NCBI GenBank assembly: GCA_039815145.1
Contig: JBCBZW010000052.1
Span: 1-32,539, forward strand
Origin: Pseudomonadota bacterium
GTDB lineage: Bacteria > Pseudomonadota > Gammaproteobacteria > Steroidobacterales > JBCBZW01
Direction: 5' to 3'
Length of the DNA stretch: 32,539 bases
The position numbers and the translations under genes were made by a program. Positions within the stretch are counted from its first letter, which is position 1, and the number at the start of each line of letters is the position of its first letter. The notes beneath the pieces are model-generated. The model was not told the DNA's origin and ran no database searches. It saw nothing but the letters and a program-made list of their open reading frames with translations. Shown here one piece after another: positions 1 to 7,975 of this stretch.

Positions 1-243
1 AGCCACGTGTGGCTGTACGACTCGTCGGGGCAACGCCGCCAGCTCACGATTTTCGGCGACAGCAGCCGCATCGACCGACTCGCTGAAAACGGAGAAGTCA
101 TGCTGACGAGCGGAGGTCGGCGATACCGCGCGCTGCCGGATGGTCAGCTTGATGAGGTGGGAACCAGCGCCGGTCGGGCGATCTACATAGACGGGCAGTG
201 GTTCGTCGCCATCGGCAGCAGCCTGTTCCGCGTCTTGCTTTGA
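1..243 (+). CDS. C-terminal end of an unidentified protein (5' truncated by the window)
   Basis: The frame is open from the first base, so this is the last 80 codons of a longer gene. The visible residues alternate short hydrophobic strands with turns (WLYDSSG, RRYRALPDG, GQWFVAIGSSLFRVLL), which is typical of beta-propeller or other all-beta repeat proteins, but no family motif can be assigned. It runs in the same direction as the polysaccharide locus that starts 273 bases downstream, and a separate promoter lies between them, so it need not be in the same operon. The tandem repeat look is weakly reminiscent of the BNR-type protein at 17114-18178, but I cannot show homology. The gene call is fairly sure and the function is unknown. 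Confidence 0.6.
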   Translation, partial: SHVWLYDSSGQRRQLTIFGDSSRIDRLAENGEVMLTSGGRRYRALPDGQLDEVGTSAGRAIYIDGQWFVAIGSSLFRVLL

Positions 244-334
244 GAAAGCCACAAAATCAACGCGACAGGTCCGACGTGCCGCGGCATAATCGCGCGCGCC
301 TGCTGCTGATGAGCGGATCGCTGCCGAATGCCCA

Positions 335-352
335 GCCGGCTTTTTCGCCGGC
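335..352. other. Short perfect hairpin after the truncated first gene
   Basis: GCCGGC (335-340) and GCCGGC (347-352) flank a TTTTTC loop, giving a 6-bp GC stem 91 bases after the stop of the first gene. No T-tract follows, so it is not a canonical intrinsic terminator. It could still be a weak 3'-end or pause structure. Confidence 0.25.
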
Positions 353-481
353 GGATTTCGGTCCCGCTGGCACCGCCCGGGTTGGCTGGTGACCGTAAGA
401 CGCGACGCCTCGGCGCGTCCTCGGTCCGCGGCGCCGCTGCAACGGTGAGTGTGTCCGAATACCGATTCGCCATCCCTTACT

Positions 482-490
482 TGCTATAAT
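482..490 (+). promoter_or_regulatory. Extended -10 promoter for the polysaccharide operon
   Basis: TGCTATAAT is a perfect -10 hexamer (485-490) with the TG extension (482-483). No good -35 hexamer lies 16-18 bases upstream, which is usual for extended -10 promoters. The expected transcription start is near 497, about 20 bases before the ATG at 517. This also argues against the in-frame TTG at 490 as the translation start of the epimerase. Confidence 0.6.
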
Positions 491-516
491 TGGCAAATCA
501 ATGCTTTGGAGAACCT

Positions 517-1482
517 ATGCTTAACACGTGCATAGTCACGGGAGGCGCCGGCGCCGTCGGATCCCGCCTGACCCAGCGCTTGCTCGACGCGGGTGCCGAG
601 ACCGTCTACGTGGTGGACGACCTCTCTTCCGGTTACCGCTGGCTGTTGCCGGACGACCCGCGGGTGCAGTTCATCCAGGCGGACGTGGTGGATTTCTTCG
701 GCGGTGACTTCGATGCCGCCGACGCTCACATCTTCCACTTGGCGGCGTTTTTCGCTAATCAGAACAGCGTCGACCACCCGCTGGACGACCTCCACACGAA
801 CGGGGCCGGCACGCTGCAGGTGTTGAAATGGGCGGCCGAGCACAACGCCAAGCGCGTCGTGTACTCGTCCGCTGGCTGTTCGATCGCTGGGCACGGCATC
901 GAGGGTCCGATCGCTGAAGACATGCCGGTCAGCCTGCACCTGGACACTCCGTACCAGATCACCAAGGCGCTCGGCGAGTTCTACTGCAACTACTACCTCG
1001 AGCGCGTCTCCAGCGTCCGCTGCCGTTTCTTCAATTCCTACGGCCCGGGTGAAGTGCCGGGGCGCTACCGCAACGTCATTCCCAACTTTATCTGGCTGGC
1101 GCTCCACGATCGCCCGCTGACGATCACCGGCACGGGTGAGGAGACCAGAGACTTCATCTTCGTCGATGACCTCGTTGAGGGTCTCATCCGTTGTGCGAGC
1201 GTGGAGGCGGCGCACGGCCAGGCGATCAACCTCGGCACCGGGCGGGAAACGCGGGTGATAGACCTGGCCAAGATGGTCATCGCGCTCACCGAGTCCAGCA
1301 GCGAGATCCTCTACGCCCCGCGGCGTTCATGGGATAACAGCAAGACCCGCCAAGCGGATATCACCCGAGCGCGAGAGATCCTCGAACTCGCCCCAGACAC
1401 GGTGCTGGACACCGGTTTGGCGCACACCGTTGATTGGTTCCGCCAACATCGACCGTCGATTGCGCAAGCCACCGACTTCTGA
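517..1482 (+). CDS. NAD-dependent sugar epimerase/dehydratase (extended SDR)
   Basis: This 321-residue protein is an extended short-chain dehydrogenase of the GalE/RmlB type that acts on nucleotide sugars in the cytoplasm. Seen in the sequence: the Rossmann motif GGAGAVG at residues 9-15, a serine-rich strand YSSAG around 116-120, the catalytic YQITK (Tyr146, Lys150), and the family motif TRDFIFVDDLVEGL toward the C-terminus. The ATG at 517 was chosen because GGAG (508-511) sits 5 bases upstream. An in-frame TTG at 490 overlaps the -10 box and is rejected. It is the first gene of the plus-strand run, 67 bases before the amidotransferase gene. Family membership is sure. Whether it is a 4-epimerase, a 4,6-dehydratase or another enzyme cannot be told from sequence alone. 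Confidence 0.92.
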   Translation: MLNTCIVTGGAGAVGSRLTQRLLDAGAETVYVVDDLSSGYRWLLPDDPRVQFIQADVVDFFGGDFDAADAHIFHLAAFFANQNSVDHPLDDLHTNGAGTLQVLKWAAEHNAKRVVYSSAGCSIAGHGIEGPIAEDMPVSLHLDTPYQITKALGEFYCNYYLERVSSVRCRFFNSYGPGEVPGRYRNVIPNFIWLALHDRPLTITGTGEETRDFIFVDDLVEGLIRCASVEAAHGQAINLGTGRETRVIDLAKMVIALTESSSEILYAPRRSWDNSKTRQADITRAREILELAPDTVLDTGLAHTVDWFRQHRPSIAQATDF

Positions 1483-1490
1483 TTTAGTAC

Positions 1491-1507
1491 GCGCGCCTTC
1501 GGCGCGC
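1491..1507. other. GC-rich hairpin between epimerase and asnB genes
   Basis: GCGCGCC (1491-1497), loop TTC, GGCGCGC (1501-1507) forms a 7-bp stem beginning 8 bases after the epimerase stop. There is no T-run, so it is more likely an RNA-stabilising or attenuating element than a full terminator. It separates the first gene from the strongly coupled genes that follow. Confidence 0.3.
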
Positions 1508-1549
1508 CAGACCCTCGACGATCACCTGCCGACCTAGGTTCCTACCCAT

Positions 1550-3310
1550 ATGTGTGGACTGTTAGCTATTGCCGGCCTCGACCGCCCCTTCTCTCACAGT
1601 TTGCTGGAGAGTTTGCGCAATCGCGGACCCGATGCCATCGGATTTTGGAGCAATGGCAAGCTCAATGTGGGCCACACCCGGCTCGCGATCCTGGGGTTGG
1701 GGCACGACAACGACGAACCGATGGAAAATGATCGGTTCGTCCTCGCTTACAACGGTGAGATCTACAACTTCGGGGACCTGAAGCAACGCCTCGCCGGGGA
1801 TCGCCCGATCGGATCCCACGCCAACGACGCCGGTGTTCTCCTCGAGGGTTGGACGGCGATGGGAGAGGCGATCCTCACGCAGCTCGAGGGGTTTTGGGCC
1901 TTCGTCCTATACGACAAGCTCGAAAACAAGCTGTTCCTGGTGCGCGACCAGATCGGTATTAAGCCGCTCTACTACTACAAGTCGGGTAGTCAGATCGTGG
2001 TGTCGTCTATGCTGGGCACGATCAGTGACACGCTCGGCGGTGGCCTCACGCTCGACTATCTCGCGCTCTCCGAATACGTGCGCTATCAGTACACGTTCGG
2101 CGACAAGACGTTCTTCAAAGACGTGAAGAAGGTGCTGCCGGGGCACGTCGTCGAGATTGACCTCGACACCGGCGAGCTCGAGATGCGCTGCTACGAGGAT
2201 CTGCTCACTTCGCTCCACGGCGGCAAAGGGGTGGCGCCGGACGAGGCCTGGATGGACGAGACGCGTGCGCTACTGCGCGACTGCGTGGTGTCCGCCACGA
2301 TCAGCGACACGTCCTTTACCACCTTCTGCAGCGGCGGCATCGACTCCAGCCTGATCACCAGCATCGCGGCGCCCGAGATCGCCTATCACTGTAACTTCTC
2401 CGACCCCGACTGCAATGAGACGTTCTACGCGCAGCAGGTGGTGCGCGACATGGACACCCGGCTGTTCACGGTGAATGCGCAGGAAGACTTCGAGCTCGTG
2501 CCGAAGTTGGCGAGCATCGTGGAAGACTTCGACGAGTTGACCATCGGTTCGGTGATCCTGCCCTTGGAAGACCTGCTTTCCCAGGTCAAGCGCCGTTACA
2601 AGGTGATATTGACGGGCACCGGCGGCGATGAGCTGTTCGCCGGCTATGTGCGGTTTATGCTGGCGCGCGGCGAGTGTCGACAGGACAGTTATCGCGGTCT
2701 GTTCGAGCGCGTCATGAAGCTGGAGGGCGCCGCGCAGCGTTTTGAGCTGACCCACAAGAAAGGCGATCTCGACCTCTACCCCTTCTACGACGATGCCGCC
2801 AAGCATTCCTTCGAAACGGAGTTCGACGCCACCCTGGAGCGGGAGAAAGATGAACTCGCCGCCATGATGCGCTTCGATCAGCGCAACTTCCTGCGTGGGC
2901 TCCTCAACATCGACGACAAGATGGGCGGGCGTCACTCCCTCGAGAGTCGTCCTCCGTTGCTGCATCAGCGGCTCCTGCGTCATCTGCAGCACGTCGATCT
3001 GGGCGCCTTCCTGGAAGATGGTGAATTGAAGTCAAAACTGCGCAAGATCGCCGGTGGCCAGATCCCCGACTCGGTGATCTACCGCAAGGACAAGATGGGC
3101 TTCACGACGCCGATCGGCACCTTCGTCAATAAGTCTGCCGATCGCATCCGCGAGACCATTATGGATTCCCCCTTCCGCGACCACTACAACCTGAAGAAGG
3201 CGCGGTTCACGGCGGATTCCAAATTCTCCCGTGAGGTGTTCGGTCTGCTGATGCTGGATCTCTGGCTCAATCGTTACGCGACCCCCAGCGCCGCGCGCTT
3301 CAACGGATGA
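1550..3310 (+). CDS. asnB: Asparagine synthase-type glutamine amidotransferase (AsnB family)
   Basis: This 586-residue protein has the two-domain layout of glutamine-hydrolysing asparagine synthase. The N-terminal class II glutaminase domain begins MCGLLAIAG with the nucleophile Cys2, followed by RNRGPD (about 24-29) and YNGEIYN (about 67-73). The C-terminal synthetase domain has the PP-loop SGGIDSS (261-267) and a later GTGGDELFAGY. The ATG at 1550 is fixed because Cys2 must become N-terminal. The gene overlaps the next by ATGA. Family members inside O-antigen loci (for example Pseudomonas WbpS) are thought to amidate sugar uronic acids rather than aspartate. That role is my inference here, based on the position inside the sugar locus. 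Ordinary asparagine synthesis remains possible. Confidence 0.92.
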   Translation: MCGLLAIAGLDRPFSHSLLESLRNRGPDAIGFWSNGKLNVGHTRLAILGLGHDNDEPMENDRFVLAYNGEIYNFGDLKQRLAGDRPIGSHANDAGVLLEGWTAMGEAILTQLEGFWAFVLYDKLENKLFLVRDQIGIKPLYYYKSGSQIVVSSMLGTISDTLGGGLTLDYLALSEYVRYQYTFGDKTFFKDVKKVLPGHVVEIDLDTGELEMRCYEDLLTSLHGGKGVAPDEAWMDETRALLRDCVVSATISDTSFTTFCSGGIDSSLITSIAAPEIAYHCNFSDPDCNETFYAQQVVRDMDTRLFTVNAQEDFELVPKLASIVEDFDELTIGSVILPLEDLLSQVKRRYKVILTGTGGDELFAGYVRFMLARGECRQDSYRGLFERVMKLEGAAQRFELTHKKGDLDLYPFYDDAAKHSFETEFDATLEREKDELAAMMRFDQRNFLRGLLNIDDKMGGRHSLESRPPLLHQRLLRHLQHVDLGAFLEDGELKSKLRKIAGGQIPDSVIYRKDKMGFTTPIGTFVNKSADRIRETIMDSPFRDHYNLKKARFTADSKFSREVFGLLMLDLWLNRYATPSAARFNG

Positions 3311-4668
3311 CCCATCCCGTGACACCTGATATGCCGTCGTCGCCTGCCGCCGTCGCGACGCACGACGCCGAGTCGTCTGACCTGGGAACGGGGGGGCGCA
3401 AGCTGCGGGTCCTGTTCCTGACCCAGTGGTTCGATCCTGAGCCTGGGGCGATCCGAGGTCTGCCGCTAGCCAAATGGCTGCTCGCGCGCGGCCATGAGGT
3501 GGAAGTCATCACCGGCGTGCCGAACTACCCTGGCGGCAAGGTCTACGACGGGTATCGTGTGCGACCCTTACAGCGTGAGGTAATGGACGGCGTTCCCGTC
3601 ATCCGTGTGCCGCTCTACCCCAGTCACGATCAATCGGCGCTGAAGCGTGTTGCGAACTACGTGAGTTTCGCACTATCGGCGGCTACGATCGGTGCTGCCG
3701 CTGCCAAGCGCGCAGACATCTGCTTTGCCGTGAGCCCGCCGCCTACCCTGGGCATTCCCGCTTTGGTGCTGAAGTACCTGCGGCGTATCCCTTACGTCTA
3801 TCACGTGTCCGATATGTGGCCCGACTCGGCCGTGGAATCAGGCATGTTCGGCGACGGCTGGGTAAAGCGTGTGTCCACGAGCGTGCTCCATTGGTGGTGC
3901 AATCTGCTCTATCGGCAGGCGGATGCGGTCACCGTGCTGGCTGATGTCCCGCGCGAGGTGCTCGCGGAACGAGGCGTGCCGAAGGACAAGATCGAGGTGG
4001 TGTACAACTGGGCGGACGAGTCCTTGTTCCATCCGATGGAGCGCGATGACCAGCTGGCACAGGAGTTAGGTCTCTCGCCTGGCGACTTCAACCTGATCTA
4101 CGCCGGCAACTTCGGCGTCTTTCAGAACCTGGAAGTGGCCATACGGGCGGCCCATCAGATCGCCGAGCGCGCGCCCAAGCTCAAGCTGGTGCTCATCGGC
4201 ACGGGTACGGAAGAGGCGCGACTCAAAGCGCTCGTCGCAGAACTCGGTGCGACGAACGTCAGCTTCCATGGGCGCCGTCCTTACACCGATATGCCGGCCA
4301 TCTCGGCGCTCTCGGACGCCATGCTCGTGCACCTCAGCGACATTCCGCTGCTCCGATGGACCGTGCCCAGCAAGACCCAGGTGGCGTTGGCGATGGGTAT
4401 TCCCATGCTGATGGCTGCCACCAGCGATACCGCCAGATTGGTGTCGGAGAGTGGCGCAGGCGTTGTGTGTACGCCCGACGATCCCGATGCCATGGCCGGT
4501 GCGATGCTCGAACTCGCGGCTTTGGATCGGGCCGAGCTCCACCACATGGGGCAGGCGGGGCTGGAGTTCTACCGCCGGCGCATCTCTCTCGATCGAGGCG
4601 GCGAGATCATGGAGGGTGTGTTCGCCAACAGCCTGCAACGGCGCGCCGGACGGCGGCGCACGGCTTAA
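3307..4668 (+). CDS. Glycosyltransferase family 4 (GT-B fold, WbuB/WcaI-like)
   Basis: This 453-residue protein has the start of a GT-B N-terminal domain (LRVLFLTQWFDPEPG, about 33-47), then GHEVEVITGVPNYPGGK, a hallmark of WbuB/WcaI-like transferases. A second Rossmann domain (LIYAGNFGVFQNLEVAIRAA) and the tail SKTQVALAMGIPML match the donor-binding half of GT4 enzymes. It should transfer a sugar from a nucleotide donor to a lipid-linked intermediate on the cytoplasmic face. The start ATG overlaps the asnB stop (ATGA), and the next gene begins one base after its stop, so all three are probably translationally coupled. About 30 residues at the N-terminus are low-complexity Ala/Ser/Pro. Donor and acceptor are unknown. 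Confidence 0.92.
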   Translation: MTHPVTPDMPSSPAAVATHDAESSDLGTGGRKLRVLFLTQWFDPEPGAIRGLPLAKWLLARGHEVEVITGVPNYPGGKVYDGYRVRPLQREVMDGVPVIRVPLYPSHDQSALKRVANYVSFALSAATIGAAAAKRADICFAVSPPPTLGIPALVLKYLRRIPYVYHVSDMWPDSAVESGMFGDGWVKRVSTSVLHWWCNLLYRQADAVTVLADVPREVLAERGVPKDKIEVVYNWADESLFHPMERDDQLAQELGLSPGDFNLIYAGNFGVFQNLEVAIRAAHQIAERAPKLKLVLIGTGTEEARLKALVAELGATNVSFHGRRPYTDMPAISALSDAMLVHLSDIPLLRWTVPSKTQVALAMGIPMLMAATSDTARLVSESGAGVVCTPDDPDAMAGAMLELAALDRAELHHMGQAGLEFYRRRISLDRGGEIMEGVFANSLQRRAGRRRTA

Positions 4669-4669
4669 G

Positions 4670-5209
4670 ATGCAGTATTTGCTGTACAGGCTGGACCCTA
4701 AGCCAGATCGCGAGGCCACGACGCCTCTGCTCGAGGGCGAGGTGGTCGAGTTCTCGCCCTTCAATCTGCGCTGGCTGGTGACGGGGCTGCGCGCGGCCGG
4801 GGTGGAGTACGTGAAGATGCTCGCCCTGGCAACGCTTTACGCCGCCACGCACCTCAGTCAGGTCGGCGCGGTGAGGGTTTGGGCGTACGTCGGCGGCGGA
4901 CGCTCGATCCTGCATTACAGCGTGGTCACCCCGACGGACTTGCACATGCCTTGGCTGGACAGCACCCAGTCAGGTGTGGAGATCGGCGGATGCTTTACCG
5001 TACCTGAGGCTCGCGGCAAGCGTCTGTATCCCTACGTGCTGGATCGCATTGCAGCTTGGGCTGGTGAGAGCAGACCGATTTACATGATCGTCGAGGCGTC
5101 CAACAGCGCCTCCCGCGCGGGCATGGGGCGGGCCGGCTTTGCCGTGGCGGGTGAACTCCGTCGCGAGGGTAGGCTGGCCAGATTGCCCTGTTACCGCTTG
5201 TGCCACTGA
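4670..5209 (+). CDS. GNAT-like N-acyltransferase
   Basis: This 179-residue protein resembles the GNAT fold. The stretch EIGGCFTVPEARGKRLYPYVLDRIA contains a beta strand followed by the acyl-CoA phosphate-binding loop (ARGKRLYP in place of the usual R/Q-x-x-G-x-G/A), and IYMIVEASNSASRAGMGRAGF matches the conserved later strand and the N-x-x-S-x-x-x-x-x-x-GF element. The ATG at 4670 is chosen because it directly follows the glycosyltransferase stop. A longer upstream extension would lie entirely inside that gene. It lies 24 bases before an aminotransferase gene, so the natural guess is that it N-acylates the amino sugar made there. The substrate is inferred only. Confidence 0.75.
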   Translation: MQYLLYRLDPKPDREATTPLLEGEVVEFSPFNLRWLVTGLRAAGVEYVKMLALATLYAATHLSQVGAVRVWAYVGGGRSILHYSVVTPTDLHMPWLDSTQSGVEIGGCFTVPEARGKRLYPYVLDRIAAWAGESRPIYMIVEASNSASRAGMGRAGFAVAGELRREGRLARLPCYRLCH

Positions 5210-5233
5210 CAATCGATATTTGAGGCGAGTTGC

Positions 5234-6337
5234 ATGAGGAAGATCCCCTTTTTTGACTATCCGGCGTTGTTTGCCCGCGATGAAACCCAGTACCTGGCGA
5301 CCCTTCGTGAGGTCCTGCGAAGCGGCTTCTACATCATGGGTCCGGAACTGGCGGAGTTCGAGTCTGCGCTCGCGAATTACCTGGGTGTGAAGCACGTGAT
5401 CGGCGTGGCTGACGGCACCATGGCCTTGCTGATCGGATTGCGCGCAGCGGGGATCCAGCCCGGGGACGAAGTACTCGTGTCCGGTCACACATTCGTCGCT
5501 TCCGCGGCAGCGATACACCATTGCGGCGCCACCCCCGTGCCCGTCGACTGCGGGCCGGATCATCTGATCAGCGGCGACGCGGTGGCAGCGGCGATAACCC
5601 CGCGTACGCGCGGCATCATGCCCGTGCAGCTGAACGGTCGGACCACGAACATGGATCGCATCAATGAGGTCGTTGCAGAGCACGACCTCATCATGGTGGA
5701 AGACTCCTGCCAGGCGCTTGGATCGAGCTACGCAGGGCGCTTCGCGGGAACCTTCGGGAAGGCGGGTGCGTTCAGCTTCTATCCGTCCAAGACGCTCGGC
5801 TGCTTCGGTGATGGCGGCGCCATGTGCACCGACGACGACGCCGTTGCTGAGGCGGCGCGCTCGCTGCGCGATCACGGTCGCGGCAACGATGGAGATGTGG
5901 CCCGCTTTGGCTATAACGCTCGCTTGGACAATCTGCACGCCGCCATCCTCAACACCAAACTTGCCAACTACGACAACGAGATCGAGCGGCGTCGCGCGTT
6001 GGCGAGCATCTACCAGGCGCGCCTCGCCTCCATCGATGCGCTGCGTCTACCGCCAGCGCCGGATGCTGATTCGCGCCACTTCGATATCTACCAGAACTAC
6101 GAGGTCGAAGCGGACGATCGCGACGGCCTCAAGGCCTTCCTGGCGGAGCAGGGCGTCGGCACGATCCTGCAGTGGGGTGGGCAGATGCTCAACGACCTTA
6201 GTGCCGTTGGAAAAGACGTGAAGCTGCCCACCCTCGACGAGATGGCGAAGCGCTTCCTCATGTTGCCGATGAACACGGCGTTGGCCGACGAAGACGTGCA
6301 CTACGTGTGCGACCAGATTGAGCGGTTCTACGGTTGA
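5234..6337 (+). CDS. DegT/DnrJ/EryC1/StrS sugar aminotransferase (first copy)
   Basis: This 367-residue PLP enzyme of the aspartate aminotransferase fold transaminates a keto-sugar nucleotide, usually from glutamate. Seen: GVADGTMALLIGL (57-69), GDEVLVSGHTFVAS (77-90), VEDSCQALGS (155-164) with the PLP-pyridine Asp157, and SFYPSKTLGCFGDGGA with the Schiff-base Lys186. The length is normal for the family. The ATG at 5234 has a GAGG-like site shortly upstream. It is followed after 33 bases by the TylF-type methyltransferase gene. A second, divergent family member is at 11272-12372, so the locus probably makes two amino sugars, or the two copies act in different steps. The keto-sugar substrate is unknown. 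Confidence 0.93.
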   Translation: MRKIPFFDYPALFARDETQYLATLREVLRSGFYIMGPELAEFESALANYLGVKHVIGVADGTMALLIGLRAAGIQPGDEVLVSGHTFVASAAAIHHCGATPVPVDCGPDHLISGDAVAAAITPRTRGIMPVQLNGRTTNMDRINEVVAEHDLIMVEDSCQALGSSYAGRFAGTFGKAGAFSFYPSKTLGCFGDGGAMCTDDDAVAEAARSLRDHGRGNDGDVARFGYNARLDNLHAAILNTKLANYDNEIERRRALASIYQARLASIDALRLPPAPDADSRHFDIYQNYEVEADDRDGLKAFLAEQGVGTILQWGGQMLNDLSAVGKDVKLPTLDEMAKRFLMLPMNTALADEDVHYVCDQIERFYG

Positions 6338-6370
6338 GCCACACGAAGCAAGCACTAGGGGGACCCCACG

Positions 6371-7129
6371 TTGAGTAAGGAAACGAAGGTCTCGGGCGGC
6401 CTGCGAACGCAGACTGAGGCGGAAGAGGGGGCGCGCAACAAAGCGTGCTTCGACTCCAATCCGACCAGTTGGGAGGCCAAACTCGAGAACTTCCCAAAAT
6501 ACGTTCGTCGGCAGAATCTCACGCGTTTCCTCGCGCTGTACGAGATCTTCAAGCTGGTGCTCGAGGTGAAGGGCTCCATTGTCGAGTGCGGCGTCAACCA
6601 GGGGTATGGGGTGATGTCCTGGTGCAAGTTCTCGTCGATCCTGGAACCCGTCAACCTCACCCGACGGGTGTACGGTTTCGACACTTTCGCGGGCTTCCCC
6701 AGCTTGTCCGAGAAAGATCGATCCGAGCGCTCCCAGCACGTGCGCGAGGGGGACTTGGCCGCCGATGCGAAGGAAGAGCTCGAAGAGCTTGCCTCCGTGC
6801 ACGACTCAACGCGCTTCTTGGGTCACGTCCCCAAGCTGACCCTGATCAAGGGTGATGCGACTCAGACGATCCCCGAGTTCGTCGAGCAGAATCCGCACGT
6901 GGTCGTGAGCCTGCTGTTCATGGATTTCGATCTGTACGAACCGACGCGGGTGGCTCTCGAGACGTTTTTGCCTCGGATGCCACGGGGAGCGGTAGTCGCC
7001 TTCGATGAGCTGGACAACCCTCTGTGGCCCGGCGAGACCCAAGCGATGCTCGAGTTTCTCAAGGACCATCGCTTCCGGCTGCAGCGCTGCTCGTTCGACC
7101 CTTATATCGGCTACGCCGTACTCGACTGA
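6371..7129 (+). CDS. TylF/MycF-type class I SAM-dependent methyltransferase
   Basis: This 252-residue protein resembles the TylF/MycF family of sugar O-methyltransferases, which need SAM and a divalent metal. Seen: SIVECGVNQGYGV (69-81) as motif I of the SAM-binding Rossmann fold, VYGFDTFAGFPSL (100-112), which corresponds to the family's conserved acidic strand, and LLFMDFDLYEPTRVAL with clustered aspartates suited to metal binding. The start is TTG at 6371 with a purine-rich AGGGGG stretch about 8-13 bases upstream. No ATG lies close by in frame. It sits between an aminotransferase and the split transketolase genes, so it probably methylates a cluster-specific sugar or its precursor. The family is sure, the substrate is not. 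Confidence 0.85.
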   Translation: MSKETKVSGGLRTQTEAEEGARNKACFDSNPTSWEAKLENFPKYVRRQNLTRFLALYEIFKLVLEVKGSIVECGVNQGYGVMSWCKFSSILEPVNLTRRVYGFDTFAGFPSLSEKDRSERSQHVREGDLAADAKEELEELASVHDSTRFLGHVPKLTLIKGDATQTIPEFVEQNPHVVVSLLFMDFDLYEPTRVALETFLPRMPRGAVVAFDELDNPLWPGETQAMLEFLKDHRFRLQRCSFDPYIGYAVLD

Positions 7130-7159
7130 TCCACCACAGGAACCTGGGAACATCTGCCG

Positions 7160-7975
7160 ATGACATCTAGTGAGCACTCGCGAGATCTCGCCCACAGGAT
7201 TCGCCGTAGCGTGGTGAGGATGACGCATCTAGGCAAGAGCTCCCACGTTGGATCGGCGCTGTCGATGAGCGACATCATGGCGGTCCTGTACGGGCGGGTG
7301 TTGCGCGTGGACCCCGAACGACCGGATTGGCCGCAACGTGATCGCTTCATCCTGAGCAAGGGGCACGCCGGAGCAGCGGTCTACGCCGCCCTCGCGCATA
7401 CGGGGTTCATGGATGTGGAAACCCTGGACCAGCACTACCAGAACGGCTCGATCCTGAGCGGTCACGTCTCGCACAAGGGCGTGCCGGGCGTTGAACTCTC
7501 AACGGGTTCCTTGGGCCATGGTCTTGGCGTCGCCGTGGGTATGGCCAAGGCAGCGATGCTCAAGAACGCTGAGCACCGCGTGGTGTGCCTGTTGAGCGAC
7601 GGTGAGTGCGATGAAGGCTCTAACTGGGAAGCGGCGATGTTCGCCGCCCACCATCGCCTTCGCAATCTCACTGCGATCATCGACTACAACAACATGCAGA
7701 GCCTGGCGACGGTGGAAGAGACGCTCGCCCTCGAGCCGTTCGTGGACAAGTGGGAGGCCTTCGGTTGGACCGTGCGCGATGTGAACGGCCACGATCACGA
7801 GGCGATCGCCAACGCCTTGGCGCGTGAGCCCGATGATGACAAGCCGCTCTGCGTCGTTTGTCGCACGACGAAGGGCAAGGGCGTCTCCTTCATGGAAGAT
7901 GCGGTGCTCTGGCACTACCGCACACCGCAGGGTGAGGAGTACGACGCAGCCATGGGTGAACTCGGCGATGCGTGA
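7160..7975 (+). CDS. Transketolase, N-terminal (thiamine diphosphate-binding) subunit
   Basis: This 271-residue protein corresponds to the first domain of transketolase. Seen: GKSSHVGSALSMSDIM (25-40), FILSKGHAGAAVYAAL (63-78), GSLGHGLGVAVGMAKA (116-131), and a ThDP/Mg motif LLSDGECDEGSNWEAA running on to DYNNMQ (about 144-180). The motif begins SDGE rather than the more common GDGE. The partner is encoded immediately downstream with an 8-base overlap, so the two subunits must be made together. Central-metabolism transketolase is usually one chain of about 660 residues, whereas split forms are common in specialised sugar and natural-product loci. Context therefore points to transfer of a two-carbon ketol unit in cluster-specific sugar synthesis rather than to the pentose phosphate pathway. 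Confidence 0.9.
   Translation: MTSSEHSRDLAHRIRRSVVRMTHLGKSSHVGSALSMSDIMAVLYGRVLRVDPERPDWPQRDRFILSKGHAGAAVYAALAHTGFMDVETLDQHYQNGSILSGHVSHKGVPGVELSTGSLGHGLGVAVGMAKAAMLKNAEHRVVCLLSDGECDEGSNWEAAMFAAHHRLRNLTAIIDYNNMQSLATVEETLALEPFVDKWEAFGWTVRDVNGHDHEAIANALAREPDDDKPLCVVCRTTKGKGVSFMEDAVLWHYRTPQGEEYDAAMGELGDA

Noticed and set aside
490-516. TTG start at 490 for the epimerase.
   Set aside because: It overlaps the -10 box and adds residues before the Rossmann strand. GGAG sits correctly before ATG 517.
484-1215. Long antisense open frame (243 codons) opposite the epimerase gene.
   Set aside because: It arises from the high GC3 of the true gene. The sense strand has complete family motifs and a ribosome site, while the antisense protein has none.
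4970-5938. Long antisense frame (322 codons) spanning the GNAT and first aminotransferase genes.
   Set aside because: It crosses two well-supported genes on the other strand and shows no recognisable domain.
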